Source: a virus. Taken from it: a DNA stretch of 39,668 bases. A model generated the notes under the pieces. It did no database searches. It worked only from the letters and a program-made list of their open reading frames with translations, and was not told where the DNA came from. Position numbers and translations under genes: made by a program. Location of the stretch: IMG/VR virus record IMGVR_UViG_3300037069_001198, positions 1-39,668 of that record. One strand, given 5' to 3'. Shown piece by piece: positions 25,041-32,656 of this stretch; position 1 is the stretch's first letter; every line of letters starts with the position of its first letter.

Positions 25041-25051
25041 GCTTCCCCCTA

Positions 25052-25857
25052 TTAAGTTTTCTTCCCAGCCAACTGAGACATGATGTGCTCACGCGCCGCA
25101 CGCTGACGTTCAGACAAATCCTCAGTCGACCGCAACTGGGTCGGCGACTCCACCATATTCAGATCCATCTTATGCCCGGCATGAATAGCTGCGGAATCCG
25201 CCCGCAAAAGACGCAACTCATTCACCAACGTAGCATTAATATATTCCTGCTCCGACCAGTCACCGTCACGCCGCTCACGAGACAACATGGAATCGGGGTC
25301 AGACTCCAAAGCCTGAATCAAAACCAGCAGACGCCTACTAGACATCCGCCCCTGGTGCCAGTCATGAATGTCGATACCCCGGACAAGCAGATCAGCTTCG
25401 ATCTCCACCGGGAACTGCCGCATATAGACGACAGCATCAACTATTTTGGGTCCGCGTCCGCAACTTCCTTGTGCTCCCGCACAAGCATCTGCCAAGCCAA
25501 CGTGATGTCATTGGAATGGCCGCCGGCCGCGACAAACCTCTTGTGATCCTCATCCCCCAACAAGGCGCGGGCCGTACGGATAGCCAACGGCTCTGGAGCC
25601 TGACCGCCGATCCGCAGCGGCTCAACAAGATTACCGGCCTCGTCCTTGTCGTAGTCCTGCCCGGACTGCACAACCTCCAGACGCTTCTGCGCCTCATCGG
25701 AAATCAGCATCGGATGCGGGATCTCGTACTCTTCCCCATTAGGCATTTCCAGGAAGATCGAGGAGAGCTGGGATTGAGCTTCGATAACCTGCTGCCGAAA
25801 ATCACTCAGAGCAAGTTTGCGGCGTTGGGCGAAAGATTGACGAGGCCGAGCGGCCAT
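25052..25857 (-). CDS. Tail assembly chaperone, frameshifted long form
   Basis: The long (GT-type) form of the tail assembly chaperone, about 268 residues. It is made by a -1 ribosomal slip at CCCAAAA (25444-25450) near the end of the short frame. After the slip the protein reads ...DADPK-IVDAVVYMRQFPVEIEAD and continues to the TAA at 25052. The downstream frame, taken alone, has no well placed start near the junction, and its first in-frame codons overlap the short gene as low-complexity protein. Both forms together are thought to coat the tape measure protein before tail tube polymerisation; gene order directly before the tape measure gene supports this. Confidence 0.88.
25441..25857 (-). 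CDS. Tail assembly chaperone, short form
   Basis: A 138-residue protein in the classic place between the major tail and tape measure genes. It is basic at the N-terminus (ARPRQSFAQRRKLALSDFRQ) and has a strand with EMPNGEEYEIPHPML, then a helical domain (ALLGDEDHKRFVAAGGHSND, WQMLVREHKEV). This matches the lambda gpG-like chaperone of mycobacteriophages. ATG 25857 has AGGAGA upstream. The in-frame stop TAG (25441-25443) directly follows the slippery heptamer; most ribosomes end here and a fraction shift to the long form. Confidence 0.9.
   Translation of the reverse strand: MAARPRQSFAQRRKLALSDFRQQVIEAQSQLSSIFLEMPNGEEYEIPHPMLISDEAQKRLEVVQSGQDYDKDEAGNLVEPLRIGGQAPEPLAIRTARALLGDEDHKRFVAAGGHSNDITLAWQMLVREHKEVADADPK
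25444..25450 (-). other. Programmed -1 frameshift site
   Basis: The heptamer C CCA AAA, in the zero frame GAC CCA AAA TAG, has the X-XXY-YYZ form. A -1 slip gives CCC AAA ATA GTT and joins the short chaperone frame to the downstream one without a gap. The stop codon directly after the heptamer is typical of such sites. Confidence 0.9.
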
Positions 25858-25886
25858 AAAACATGTCTCCTAAATAGGTTGAAGGG

Positions 25887-25911
25887 AAAACCCCCGGCCC
25901 AATGCCGGGGG
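25887..25911 (-). terminator. Rho-independent terminator after the major tail gene
   Basis: On the minus strand CCCCCGGC, a 5-base loop and GCCGGGGG (plus-strand 25891-25911) are followed by TTTT. It lies between the major tail protein and the chaperones and would lower expression of the downstream tail genes relative to the head and tail tube genes. Confidence 0.8.
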
Positions 25912-25934
25912 CTTCCCGAACCGCTTACGCGGAA

Positions 25935-26936
25935 TTAACTAGCAGTGATGTTATTCGACACCGTGTACACCGCGGTCTGGTTATTCGCCGCCGTCGCAGT
26001 CACCGTGAAGGTGTAAACGTCGGTTGCAGTCAAACCAGAAAGGGTCAACGTCACCACGCCACTCGCCACCGCAGTGGACGCGACAGCCGCCGCCGCCACC
26101 GTCGAAGTAGTGGTGTTATCCCCAGAAACCGTGTAAGTGAACGGCTGATTCGGGGAAGTGGGCTCGTTGAACACCAGCGTCGCCTGCCCAGCAGTAGTGG
26201 CCGTAGCAGTCACCGTGTGAACAGTCGGCAGAACAACCGGGCCACCCAAAGCGAGCCACGCAGGACCGCCGTAAAGGGCACGCTTCGCGAACCCGGAAGC
26301 CGGATCCACATACACGCCGAACGAAATACCGAAGTCATCCGGCTTCTTCGCGTTGAACTGACGCTTATTCAGCTTAGTGATCGACACCCGCGGCCGAATC
26401 TCAGCCACATAAATCGGGTTCGTCAACTCGCCATCAACACCGATCACCATCACCTGGCGGTAAATGATCTGCGGAGTAACCGAGTAATCCACCTTAAACC
26501 CAGACGCACCAACCGACTGCAAAACAGAAGTCGCATTCGTGCCCGGAACATCCACCAACGGCAGGTTGTTGAACAACTGCAGCATAACGGGGTTGGACTC
26601 CGAACCCACAACGTCGATATCCTCACCATCGGAATCAACGTCAGTACGCTGCGGCAACCGAGACTGCCAAATGTCAGTATCGTTCGTCTTATAGCGAGGG
26701 TTGAAATCCACACCATTAGCGTCAACAGCGCCCAGATCGAACCAACGACCGCCCGGGTTGTCAGTGTCGAACAGAGTAGTCGACAGGCTGCCGTCAGACT
26801 CAAACGGAGAAAAAGCCGAAAGGTCAGTCGTGCCGGCAGGATCCCAGTCGCGGACCAGCACGGAGCCATAAAGCCACTTCCGAATGTTATTGGAATTGAC
26901 CTGCTCTAATGCTGTCCACAATTCACCTGTGGTCAT
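25935..26936 (-). CDS. Major tail protein with C-terminal Ig-like domain
   Basis: A 333-residue tail tube subunit. The N-terminal part (about 1-235) contains the tube domain with IYRQVMVIGVDGELTNPIYV, IRPRVSITKLNKRQFNAKK and DDFGISFGVYVDPASG. The C-terminal about 95 residues, from VHTVTATATTAGQATLVF to the end, form an Ig/fibronectin-like domain with TFTVTATA-type strands, a common decoration of actinophage tail tubes. ATG 26936 has AAGGAA upstream. A strong terminator follows. The position between the tail terminator and chaperones is canonical. Confidence 0.9.
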   Translation of the reverse strand: MTTGELWTALEQVNSNNIRKWLYGSVLVRDWDPAGTTDLSAFSPFESDGSLSTTLFDTDNPGGRWFDLGAVDANGVDFNPRYKTNDTDIWQSRLPQRTDVDSDGEDIDVVGSESNPVMLQLFNNLPLVDVPGTNATSVLQSVGASGFKVDYSVTPQIIYRQVMVIGVDGELTNPIYVAEIRPRVSITKLNKRQFNAKKPDDFGISFGVYVDPASGFAKRALYGGPAWLALGGPVVLPTVHTVTATATTAGQATLVFNEPTSPNQPFTYTVSGDNTTTSTVAAAAVASTAVASGVVTLTLSGLTATDVYTFTVTATAANNQTAVYTVSNNITAS

Positions 26937-26962
26937 ATTAAGTTGTTTTCCTTCTTAAGTTT

Positions 26963-27358
26963 TTAAGAGGATTGATTCATCCTCAGTTCAATGCGGTAAC
27001 GACCGCAATACCTCTTCAGGTTCGGATCTTCATAGTTACGCCAAGCCGGCGTCTCCACCGTACAAATCCGGTCAATAAACGCCCGACCGCTATTCAGGTC
27101 GAAACCCTGCTTCGCCGTCAACGCCCACGGATTCATCTTCAAATGGAGAGCCCTAGCCGCATCACTCGCCGCAGTCATATCCGCAGCGAAAGCATGCACA
27201 GACACCGTCGCACAATCCGTGATCATGTCATCAGCGCCCGCCAGCCTCGTCACCAAATAAAACGGGAGCGGCGGCCTCGACGGCATATCCACAGACACAT
27301 TCGAGAAGAACTGGCTCAAATACGTGACAACCAGCTCCTCAACATCGGCAGCGATCAT
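26963..27358 (-). CDS. Tail terminator protein
   Basis: A 131-residue protein with alternating helix and strand (IAADVEELVVTYLSQFF, PFYLVTRLAG, TVSVHAFAADMTAASDAARA, RYCGRYRIELRMN). This is the pattern of tail terminators that cap the tail tube and dock it to the head. The start overlaps the previous stop by four bases (ATGA). It lies between the connector genes and the major tail gene, as expected. Confidence 0.75.
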   Translation of the reverse strand: MIAADVEELVVTYLSQFFSNVSVDMPSRPPLPFYLVTRLAGADDMITDCATVSVHAFAADMTAASDAARALHLKMNPWALTAKQGFDLNSGRAFIDRICTVETPAWRNYEDPNLKRYCGRYRIELRMNQSS

Positions 27359-27816
27359 CCGATGAACAACCGATCCGACACACGCTCAGCCGAATCAACA
27401 GCACCGCCCCCGAAATGGGCAAGGACACGAGCCCCATAGCCGTGCTCCGGGTTGTGGATACTGCCGTACTCCAGCCAGCCCGCCAACGGCATCAGATCCG
27501 TGCCCACCGCCACCGTGCCATCCTGCTCGGTGAGCTTGACGGAGTTTCGGTAATCCTCAGCGACGTTGGTGCCGTAAGCAGTGGGCTCCTTGCTCTCGTG
27601 CGTAGGCTTATCGCCGCGCACCGGAGCAATCGACTTCCAATAAGCCTCGACCTCCTTGGCCTTAGCCAACTTAGCCGCGTACACCACCGCCGAACCAGCT
27701 ATCCAGCCCTCCATGTCCGCGGCATACAGGCCGGCCTTCTCAATCTCAGCCAAAGCCGAAGCCGACTTGCCCGACATGAACCGGCCACGAGAATCCCGGA
27801 AAAAACGATCCGCCAT
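27355..27816 (-). CDS. Head-tail connector (HK97 gp10-like)
   Basis: A 153-residue protein. It starts MADRFFRDSRGRFMSGKSAS, continues with a helical segment containing many Ala, Lys and Glu residues, and ends with GWLEYGSIHNPEHGYGARVL, the WxEYGT..-type segment of HK97 gp10-like tail completion proteins. ATG 27816 is chosen because it shares one base with the upstream stop (TGATG); an open extension of 17 codons further upstream would overlap the stopper gene more deeply. Confidence 0.75.
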   Translation of the reverse strand: MADRFFRDSRGRFMSGKSASALAEIEKAGLYAADMEGWIAGSAVVYAAKLAKAKEVEAYWKSIAPVRGDKPTHESKEPTAYGTNVAEDYRNSVKLTEQDGTVAVGTDLMPLAGWLEYGSIHNPEHGYGARVLAHFGGGAVDSAERVSDRLFIG

Positions 27817-28154
27817 CAGCCAAACTCCTTCTTGAGAATGAACTTGATGTAAAAGATCCGCGCCCACGCATCCCGAATCTGTTCAGAACCAATCACCCGA
27901 TACCTATCACCGCCGAAATGAACAAACCACTCAGCCTCAACCGAACTAGTATTATTATTAAACAAGGTGATAGCTATATGGGTGGCCTCAGAATAGGCGG
28001 TATCGTTGACATCGTCCTTCACCGACTTACACTGAATAGTCGACCCGGGCTGATCAAACGAAGACTCGGCTACTGCTGGGGCTTTATGTAAACGGTCCAC
28101 AACCACACCAGGGTTCTCGAACGTCAGCGTGACATTACCCGGATTCAGAGGCAT
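27816..28154 (-). CDS. Head-tail stopper
   Basis: A 112-residue, beta-rich protein (VTLTFENPGVVVDRL, ATHIAITLFNNNTSSVEAEW, DRYRVIGSEQIRDAW). By size, composition and position, as the second connector gene after the capsid genes, it matches the head completion or stopper proteins of siphoviruses. It overlaps the small Cys/His protein gene by 20 bases upstream. Confidence 0.7.
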   Translation of the reverse strand: MPLNPGNVTLTFENPGVVVDRLHKAPAVAESSFDQPGSTIQCKSVKDDVNDTAYSEATHIAITLFNNNTSSVEAEWFVHFGGDRYRVIGSEQIRDAWARIFYIKFILKKEFG

Positions 28155-28290
28155 CTTTACGACTCCTCCAATAAGCTAAAGCCCGCTCCGGAGACAACGA
28201 CCTGAACACGCGATGATCATGAGGTTCCTTCACCCAGTGAATACCGCAAACCTCACAAACCCCACCACTAGGCGATGCTAATGAGGACAT
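28135..28290 (-). CDS. Small Cys/His (zinc-finger-like) protein
   Basis: A 51-residue protein from ATG 28290 to TAA 28135. Residues 12-26 read CEVCGIHWVKEPHDH, giving Cys12, Cys15, His18, His24 and His26, enough to bind one zinc ion. The rest is basic and helical (RVFRSLSPERALAYWRSRK). It overlaps the adaptor gene by 23 bases and the stopper gene by 20 bases, the kind of nested spacing used throughout this operon, and its third positions are GC-rich. It fills what would otherwise be a 113-base gap in the connector block. The role is unknown; a virion or assembly protein is possible. Confidence 0.7.
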   Translation of the reverse strand: MSSLASPSGGVCEVCGIHWVKEPHDHRVFRSLSPERALAYWRSRKDASESG

Positions 28291-28870
28291 AGCGGTCCAT
28301 GATCTTCTCATCGAAAGCGTTGATCACAATCCCGACGCCGCCAGTGTTACCGGCATAACGTTCGTTGAATGCACCCACATCCCGCTGCAACAACAGCGCC
28401 GGGTTCTCCAGATACTGCTGAGCGAAACGACAAGCCGCATTCACCAGCTCCTGCGGAACCGTGTCAAAGCCGTGGTCATAAGTGACCTGCAACCCGCCAG
28501 GCACCCACGGCCAGGAGGGGCCGAACGACGACGACGTACCGGGTTCACCAGTCGTGTCATAAATCAGCCCGGTCTCACTGACAAAACGGTAATTGGTGAG
28601 GGATGTCCACACCAACCCCTGCCCGGATGTCTGACTAGGAAGCAAGCCCTGAACCAACGAAACCGCCCCAACGGGAACGTTGGGAAGCAGCGCCTTGCGG
28701 TAAGGCTGCGGGTCGATGAAAGCGACATCCCCGGTGACCTTGTCGAAAGTCCGGTTGCAGTAGCTCTCAACGAAGGACTGAGCCCAACTCAACGCCTGCG
28801 TGACACTCGGGCTATCGTAAACAGCCGATATCGGAGTGAAAGTGGATTCGAGTTGGGACTGGAAAGTCAC
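28268..28870 (-). CDS. Head-tail adaptor
   Basis: A 200-residue protein that begins with a helix pair (SPSVTQALSWAQSFVESYCN) and contains a strand-rich insert. It ends with the helix VPQELVNAACRFAQQYLENP and GIVINAFDEKIMDRYVL. This is the gp6/gp15-like adaptor pattern, which bridges portal and stopper. The GTG 28870 start overlaps the upstream stop (GTGA). It is the first of the connector genes after the head genes. Confidence 0.78.
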   Translation of the reverse strand: MTFQSQLESTFTPISAVYDSPSVTQALSWAQSFVESYCNRTFDKVTGDVAFIDPQPYRKALLPNVPVGAVSLVQGLLPSQTSGQGLVWTSLTNYRFVSETGLIYDTTGEPGTSSSFGPSWPWVPGGLQVTYDHGFDTVPQELVNAACRFAQQYLENPALLLQRDVGAFNERYAGNTGGVGIVINAFDEKIMDRYVLISIA

Positions 28871-29118
28871 TTCGTCTCCGCGGCCTCAGTAGCCTTCGCC
28901 GGCCTACGACCGCGGCGCTTAACCACCTTGGTCTCAGCGTCATCCAAAGACTTCTCATCCTCGCAACCAACAGTCTGGAAAACCGTCTCAGGCTCAGACT
29001 TCGGAACGATAGGATAAATATGGCCAACACTCACAACAGGACGTTGCGGAGGCGGGGTATCCTTCACCACCACACGAGTAACGTGATAACTCAAATTAAT
29101 TCCCTCCAGGGAAGACAT
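28867..29118 (-). CDS. Small head-region protein with basic tail
   Basis: An 83-residue protein. The N-terminal half has strands (YHVTRVVVKDTP, VVSVGHIYPIV); the C-terminal half is acidic and then basic with VVKRRGRRPAKATEAAE, an AT-hook-like RGRRPAK stretch. It overlaps the upstream gene by 23 bases and the adaptor by four. No family is recognised. The basic tail could contact DNA inside the head, which is only a guess. Confidence 0.65.
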   Translation of the reverse strand: MSSLEGINLSYHVTRVVVKDTPPPQRPVVSVGHIYPIVPKSEPETVFQTVGCEDEKSLDDAETKVVKRRGRRPAKATEAAETK

Positions 29119-29374
29119 AACTCACAGAAGCGGTACCGCTAGCAGTGATGCCATACAGGTCATGCGGAGGTCCATCGCTGGGCAGAATCAACCCCGCGCC
29201 AGACCCCAGAGTGGCACCCTGAGTCGCACCAGTCGCCGTAACAGTCGACCCCCCCAAAATCACCGAAGCGGACCCATTATTGAACAGGTAAATGCCGCCA
29301 GGCCCCGGGGACGCAATCAACGTCGCGGTAGTACCAACCGATACAGTGCCTTGAACGTAGGGCTGATTAGCCAT
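29096..29374 (-). CDS. Small head protein, possible decoration protein
   Basis: A 92-residue Gly/Ser/Thr-rich protein of alternating strands (GTVSVGTTATLIASPGPGGI, YLFNNGSASVILGG). No charged enzymatic motif. It lies two genes after the major capsid gene and starts on the last base of the previous stop (TAATG). Small beta-rich proteins at this place are often head decoration or similar structural proteins. Confidence 0.6.
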   Translation of the reverse strand: MANQPYVQGTVSVGTTATLIASPGPGGIYLFNNGSASVILGGSTVTATGATQGATLGSGAGLILPSDGPPHDLYGITASGTASVSYVFPGGN

Positions 29375-29721
29375 TAAGCGCCGCCAATAACCGCGTAGTT
29401 CACCTTGACAGTGCCCGAAGGCGCGGAGTGAGCCGAGATGGTCAGAGTCGTCGTAGTGGCAGCACCAGAAGCGCCCATACCAGCGTTATCGCTCACAATA
29501 ACCGCATCCGGCGCGATAGTGTAAGGCTTAGCGAAAGTCACCGTGAACAAGGTGCCCGTAGTGGGGCTCGACCCAGCAGTGATACTAACCGTGCCGAACT
29601 CATCCCTACCAGTGTTGCTAAGGCCGCTGGGACTAGTCCCAGCAGCCGCACCAGCCGCGACGCCCGGCTTTAGAGCCGAAGCCTCCGAGAACGCATCCGA
29701 CCGAAGACGGAGGATACTCAA
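29374..29721 (-). CDS. Small head protein following the major capsid gene
   Basis: A 115-residue beta-rich protein with an Ala/Gly-rich N-terminus and strands such as FGTVSITAGSSP, TLFTVTFAKPYTIAPDAVIV and TVKVNYAVIGG. The start is TTG 29721 with AAAGGA 9 bases before it. It is the first gene after the major capsid gene, where decoration or fibre proteins of the head occur. The PYTIAPDAVIV segment is seen in several small phage structural proteins. Confidence 0.6.
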   Translation of the reverse strand: MSILRLRSDAFSEASALKPGVAAGAAAGTSPSGLSNTGRDEFGTVSITAGSSPTTGTLFTVTFAKPYTIAPDAVIVSDNAGMGASGAATTTTLTISAHSAPSGTVKVNYAVIGGA

Positions 29722-29755
29722 TTCAATTAATCCTTTCTAGGGAAAGAGGTGCCCA

Positions 29756-29779
29756 GTGTTCGGCCAATCGACCGAACAC
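29756..29779 (-). other. RNA hairpin after the major capsid gene
   Basis: GTGTTCGG (29756-29763) and CCGAACAC (29772-29779) form an 8-base stem with an 8-base loop, extended by partial pairing on both sides. No T-run follows on the minus strand, so it is not a classical terminator. It could stabilise or help process the capsid mRNA. Confidence 0.5.
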
Positions 29780-29804
29780 CGGACAACCCCAAACCAATTC
29801 GGTC

Positions 29805-31310
29805 TTAGCCAGCAACCAGATGGGTCAGCTCGAAAGCAGTCGGACGGTAGCAAAGCAGACCAAGACGCTCGTCAGCACGAACAGTGATCTTGCCCTCGAT
29901 GAAGTCAGACTCATTTGAATTCGTCATCTGCATTTGCACACCCTGACGGCGAGCAATCTGAACCGTCTGCGGGTCAAACCACCCAGTCAGGATCGTGCCG
30001 ACCGGCATCAACGGAGTCGTGCAAACCGGAACGCCCCACAGAGACTTAACCGGGCCACGAGAAACGCCATACACATTCCCGAACATCGAAGTGTTCATGA
30101 ACTGCTGGTTAGCGTCCTGCGCAGTCTCCAGACGCTGCCAATCACGCGGATGCATGATGTGAGCAGTCGGGGACTGGAACACCGCCAACTCGATGTCCAC
30201 AGCGGCGTCCTTCAGGTTCAACGAAACCGACAGCGGATCCGGGTAAGAAGTACCCGCACCAGTCACAACGCGGCCATAATGCAGCGAAGAAATGGTCTGC
30301 GACGCAACACCAGCACCATTAGTGCCAGCCGGCGGGAACGCGATGCTCGAACCGGTACCCGAAGTGGCACCATAAATCGAACCAGACGAAGAAGCGGCGA
30401 AGCTGCTCGCGAAGCTCAGCAGACCAGACACACCCGGGTAGCCGCTGGCCGCCAGGATCTGAACCTCTTCCTGACGCTGCAGCGACATCAGCAGACGACC
30501 CTGAACAAAGTTGAACAGAGTCGGCGCGTCCGCAACCGCCTCATCCGAGATCGTCAGAGCGTTCGCGATCTTGCCGACCTGGGCGTAAACACGCGCCAAT
30601 TCGATGCTTGAGAACGGGAACGTCCCCGCCTCAGCGACCTGATTGGCCTGCAGGTTGACCGACGACTCAGTCAGGTACGAAATGTTCGGCGAAGTCGTCG
30701 CGAAAGAACTGATCAGGTCATTGATCGTCAACTGGTAGAACAGTTGCTCCACGATGCCCGGACGGAAATCCGGCAGAATGCCGGGACCGAAAGTACCAGC
30801 CAAGAACGGATTCTGGCCCACGCCGGAAGCCGAAACGGAGTTGAAGCCATCCAGGCCCTCACCGATCACGTTGCCAGCCTCGGTCGCGTCCTTCAGGCCC
30901 AGACCCTCCAGGCCCAAGTCGATCTTCTTGCGTCCAGTACCGGAGTGCTCATTCGCGGCGAAAAGCTGCGCGGCGACGCTATCGCCGAACTTGTCCTTCG
31001 CCTCCAGCACCTGCGCGGCGATCGCCCTACGCGAAGCCTGAGTGAACGGGTGCGAAACCTCGAACTTGGTGACCGACTCGCCAGTCTTAGCGTCCTTGAT
31101 GTTGCCGCCGGTAGCGAGCTTCGCCATCATCTCCGAAGCGCCCTCAGAACGCGAACGGGCAGAATGCCACTCTTCAAACTCGCCCTGAAGAGTCTTGTAA
31201 GCGGTCTCTTTCTCGTCTTCGGTAATCGCCTCGTTCTGCTCGAAGTCCTTCGCGAAGTCCGCGAGGCGCTGAGTAAGTTCGCGACCCCGCTCGTCCAATT
31301 TAACGGACAT
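29805..31310 (-). CDS. Major capsid protein (HK97 fold)
   Basis: A 501-residue HK97-type capsid protein. The N-terminal about 130 residues are strongly helical and charged (DFEQNEAITEDEKETAYKTL), acting as a scaffolding-like delta domain. The conserved shell follows with SFATTSPNISYLTESSVNLQ, AGTFPFSSIELARVYAQVGK, ALTISDEAVAD, FVQGRLLMSLQRQEEVQIL, and near the end HPRDWQRLETAQD and GVPVCTTPLMPVG. ATG 31310 has AGGAG upstream. It directly follows the protease gene. Cleavage of the N-terminal helices by the protease is expected from the family. Confidence 0.95.
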   Translation of the reverse strand: MSVKLDERGRELTQRLADFAKDFEQNEAITEDEKETAYKTLQGEFEEWHSARSRSEGASEMMAKLATGGNIKDAKTGESVTKFEVSHPFTQASRRAIAAQVLEAKDKFGDSVAAQLFAANEHSGTGRKKIDLGLEGLGLKDATEAGNVIGEGLDGFNSVSASGVGQNPFLAGTFGPGILPDFRPGIVEQLFYQLTINDLISSFATTSPNISYLTESSVNLQANQVAEAGTFPFSSIELARVYAQVGKIANALTISDEAVADAPTLFNFVQGRLLMSLQRQEEVQILAASGYPGVSGLLSFASSFAASSSGSIYGATSGTGSSIAFPPAGTNGAGVASQTISSLHYGRVVTGAGTSYPDPLSVSLNLKDAAVDIELAVFQSPTAHIMHPRDWQRLETAQDANQQFMNTSMFGNVYGVSRGPVKSLWGVPVCTTPLMPVGTILTGWFDPQTVQIARRQGVQMQMTNSNESDFIEGKITVRADERLGLLCYRPTAFELTHLVAG

Positions 31311-31333
31311 ATTTAGTTATTTCTCCTGTGTAA

Positions 31334-32644
31334 TTAGGACTTGGGTAATTGCGCACGCATTTGCATCAACTGCAGAGCGCGTGCCCTCTTCGCCTTCTCA
31401 TCAGCGGCCTCAACGGCGGGTGCGGGTACCTCATCGGTAGCGGCAGCGGCCTCAGCGGGTGAATCATCGGCTAAAACTTCATCCAGAGCCTTCTCAAAAG
31501 CCTCCAGGTTCGACGGCTCATCTTCAACCGTCTGTGTCACCTCAACCAGAGATTCATCCCTAGCCTCGGCGGAATCGATCGAGTCGAGCATGTCCTTAAA
31601 GAACTCGCGCGCCTCATCGTGAGAATCGAACGCAATAGACGCGCCCGCTTTACTCATAAAAGTGACCCGGTCCTCGTCAACCGACTTATTGGCGCCAGAA
31701 CTGGCCCCCGTGTGAGGATCGGGTTCGGTCTCGATAATCGGGCAAGCCGCACCCAAATGGCTAGACGCATCATGGATGGCCTGAACCAGGGCAGCATCGC
31801 CGCCCCGACCACTAGCCGTAGCAGCCGCCTTCAACGCATCCGCGTCAACCGACTTCGAGCCATCGGGGGAGTAGTCGATACCGAACTTCTCCGCCGCCGC
31901 ATGAATCCGGCCAGTAATGTGCTCACGCTGCTCCGGGGTGTACTCAGCCCGATTCGACGCCTTACCCCAATAAGACAAGGCAGCCCGGACATGCTCCTCC
32001 GTATCAATCGGATACCGAGCCTGCCCATCCTCCTGATAGCCGGGATCCGCATAAGCAACATCGCCGTAAGGCTTCTTATCGGCCTTAACCACCTCAGCAT
32101 CCCCAGACTTGGGGCTGAGAGCCTCCAGGACGGCCTCTTTAACCTCCTCGGGCACATCACCCTCGGTGGCATCCGATAGGGCATCCTTAAGGGCGCTAGC
32201 GGCCTTAGATGCCAAGATAACGGCATCCCGGTTAGAAGGAGTCGCCACAATGCCCGCGTTAAGCAACTCACGGCGCGGCTCGCTGTCCTTCTTCGACTTA
32301 TCAGTCATAAAAGCAACCGACACATTGCGGATATGCCCCTCAGTAACAAGAGTCCGCACCTCCTGCGCCTTCGGCGTAGAAGCGAAATAAGCGTCCATCA
32401 TCAACTGATCGCCATCGAAATACGGGTGGAAAGACCCAACCGTGTCAGCGACACTCATCCCGTGGTCAATATCCAGCGGGTAGCGCTCTTCGAGCGGCTC
32501 AAGCCACTCATCACGGTGAAGGCGATCACCATCGCGGTCAAGCGACGGAGTCGACAAAACAGCAGTAAACCCACCGTTCTCGCCGAACTTATCGCCGTCC
32601 GTCGCCTCAATAGCGGCAATGGACTTGCCATAAACAGTATTCAT
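31334..32644 (-). CDS. Prohead protease with DUF6582-like and scaffold-like regions
   Basis: A 436-residue protein. Residues 1-150 are an HK97-family capsid maturation serine protease: LSTPSLDRDGDRLH, His61 in DIDHGMSV and Ser109 in IRNVSVAFM are the likely catalytic residues. A small middle domain (about 190-255, KPYGDVAYADPGYQEDGQAR, then AALSYWGKASNRAEYTPEQR) is often fused to such proteases. The C-terminal part (about 320-436) is acidic and helical, as in scaffolding regions. One gene thus supplies protease and probably scaffold, since no separate scaffold gene is present. Confidence 0.9.
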   Translation of the reverse strand: MNTVYGKSIAAIEATDGDKFGENGGFTAVLSTPSLDRDGDRLHRDEWLEPLEERYPLDIDHGMSVADTVGSFHPYFDGDQLMMDAYFASTPKAQEVRTLVTEGHIRNVSVAFMTDKSKKDSEPRRELLNAGIVATPSNRDAVILASKAASALKDALSDATEGDVPEEVKEAVLEALSPKSGDAEVVKADKKPYGDVAYADPGYQEDGQARYPIDTEEHVRAALSYWGKASNRAEYTPEQREHITGRIHAAAEKFGIDYSPDGSKSVDADALKAAATASGRGGDAALVQAIHDASSHLGAACPIIETEPDPHTGASSGANKSVDEDRVTFMSKAGASIAFDSHDEAREFFKDMLDSIDSAEARDESLVEVTQTVEDEPSNLEAFEKALDEVLADDSPAEAAAATDEVPAPAVEAADEKAKRARALQLMQMRAQLPKS

Positions 32645-32656
32645 TTGTTCCTTGCG

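Noticed and set aside
25443-25495. Independent start for the downstream chaperone frame
   Set aside because: The frame upstream of the slippery site reads as low-complexity protein over the short chaperone gene and has no ribosome binding site; frameshifting explains the arrangement better.
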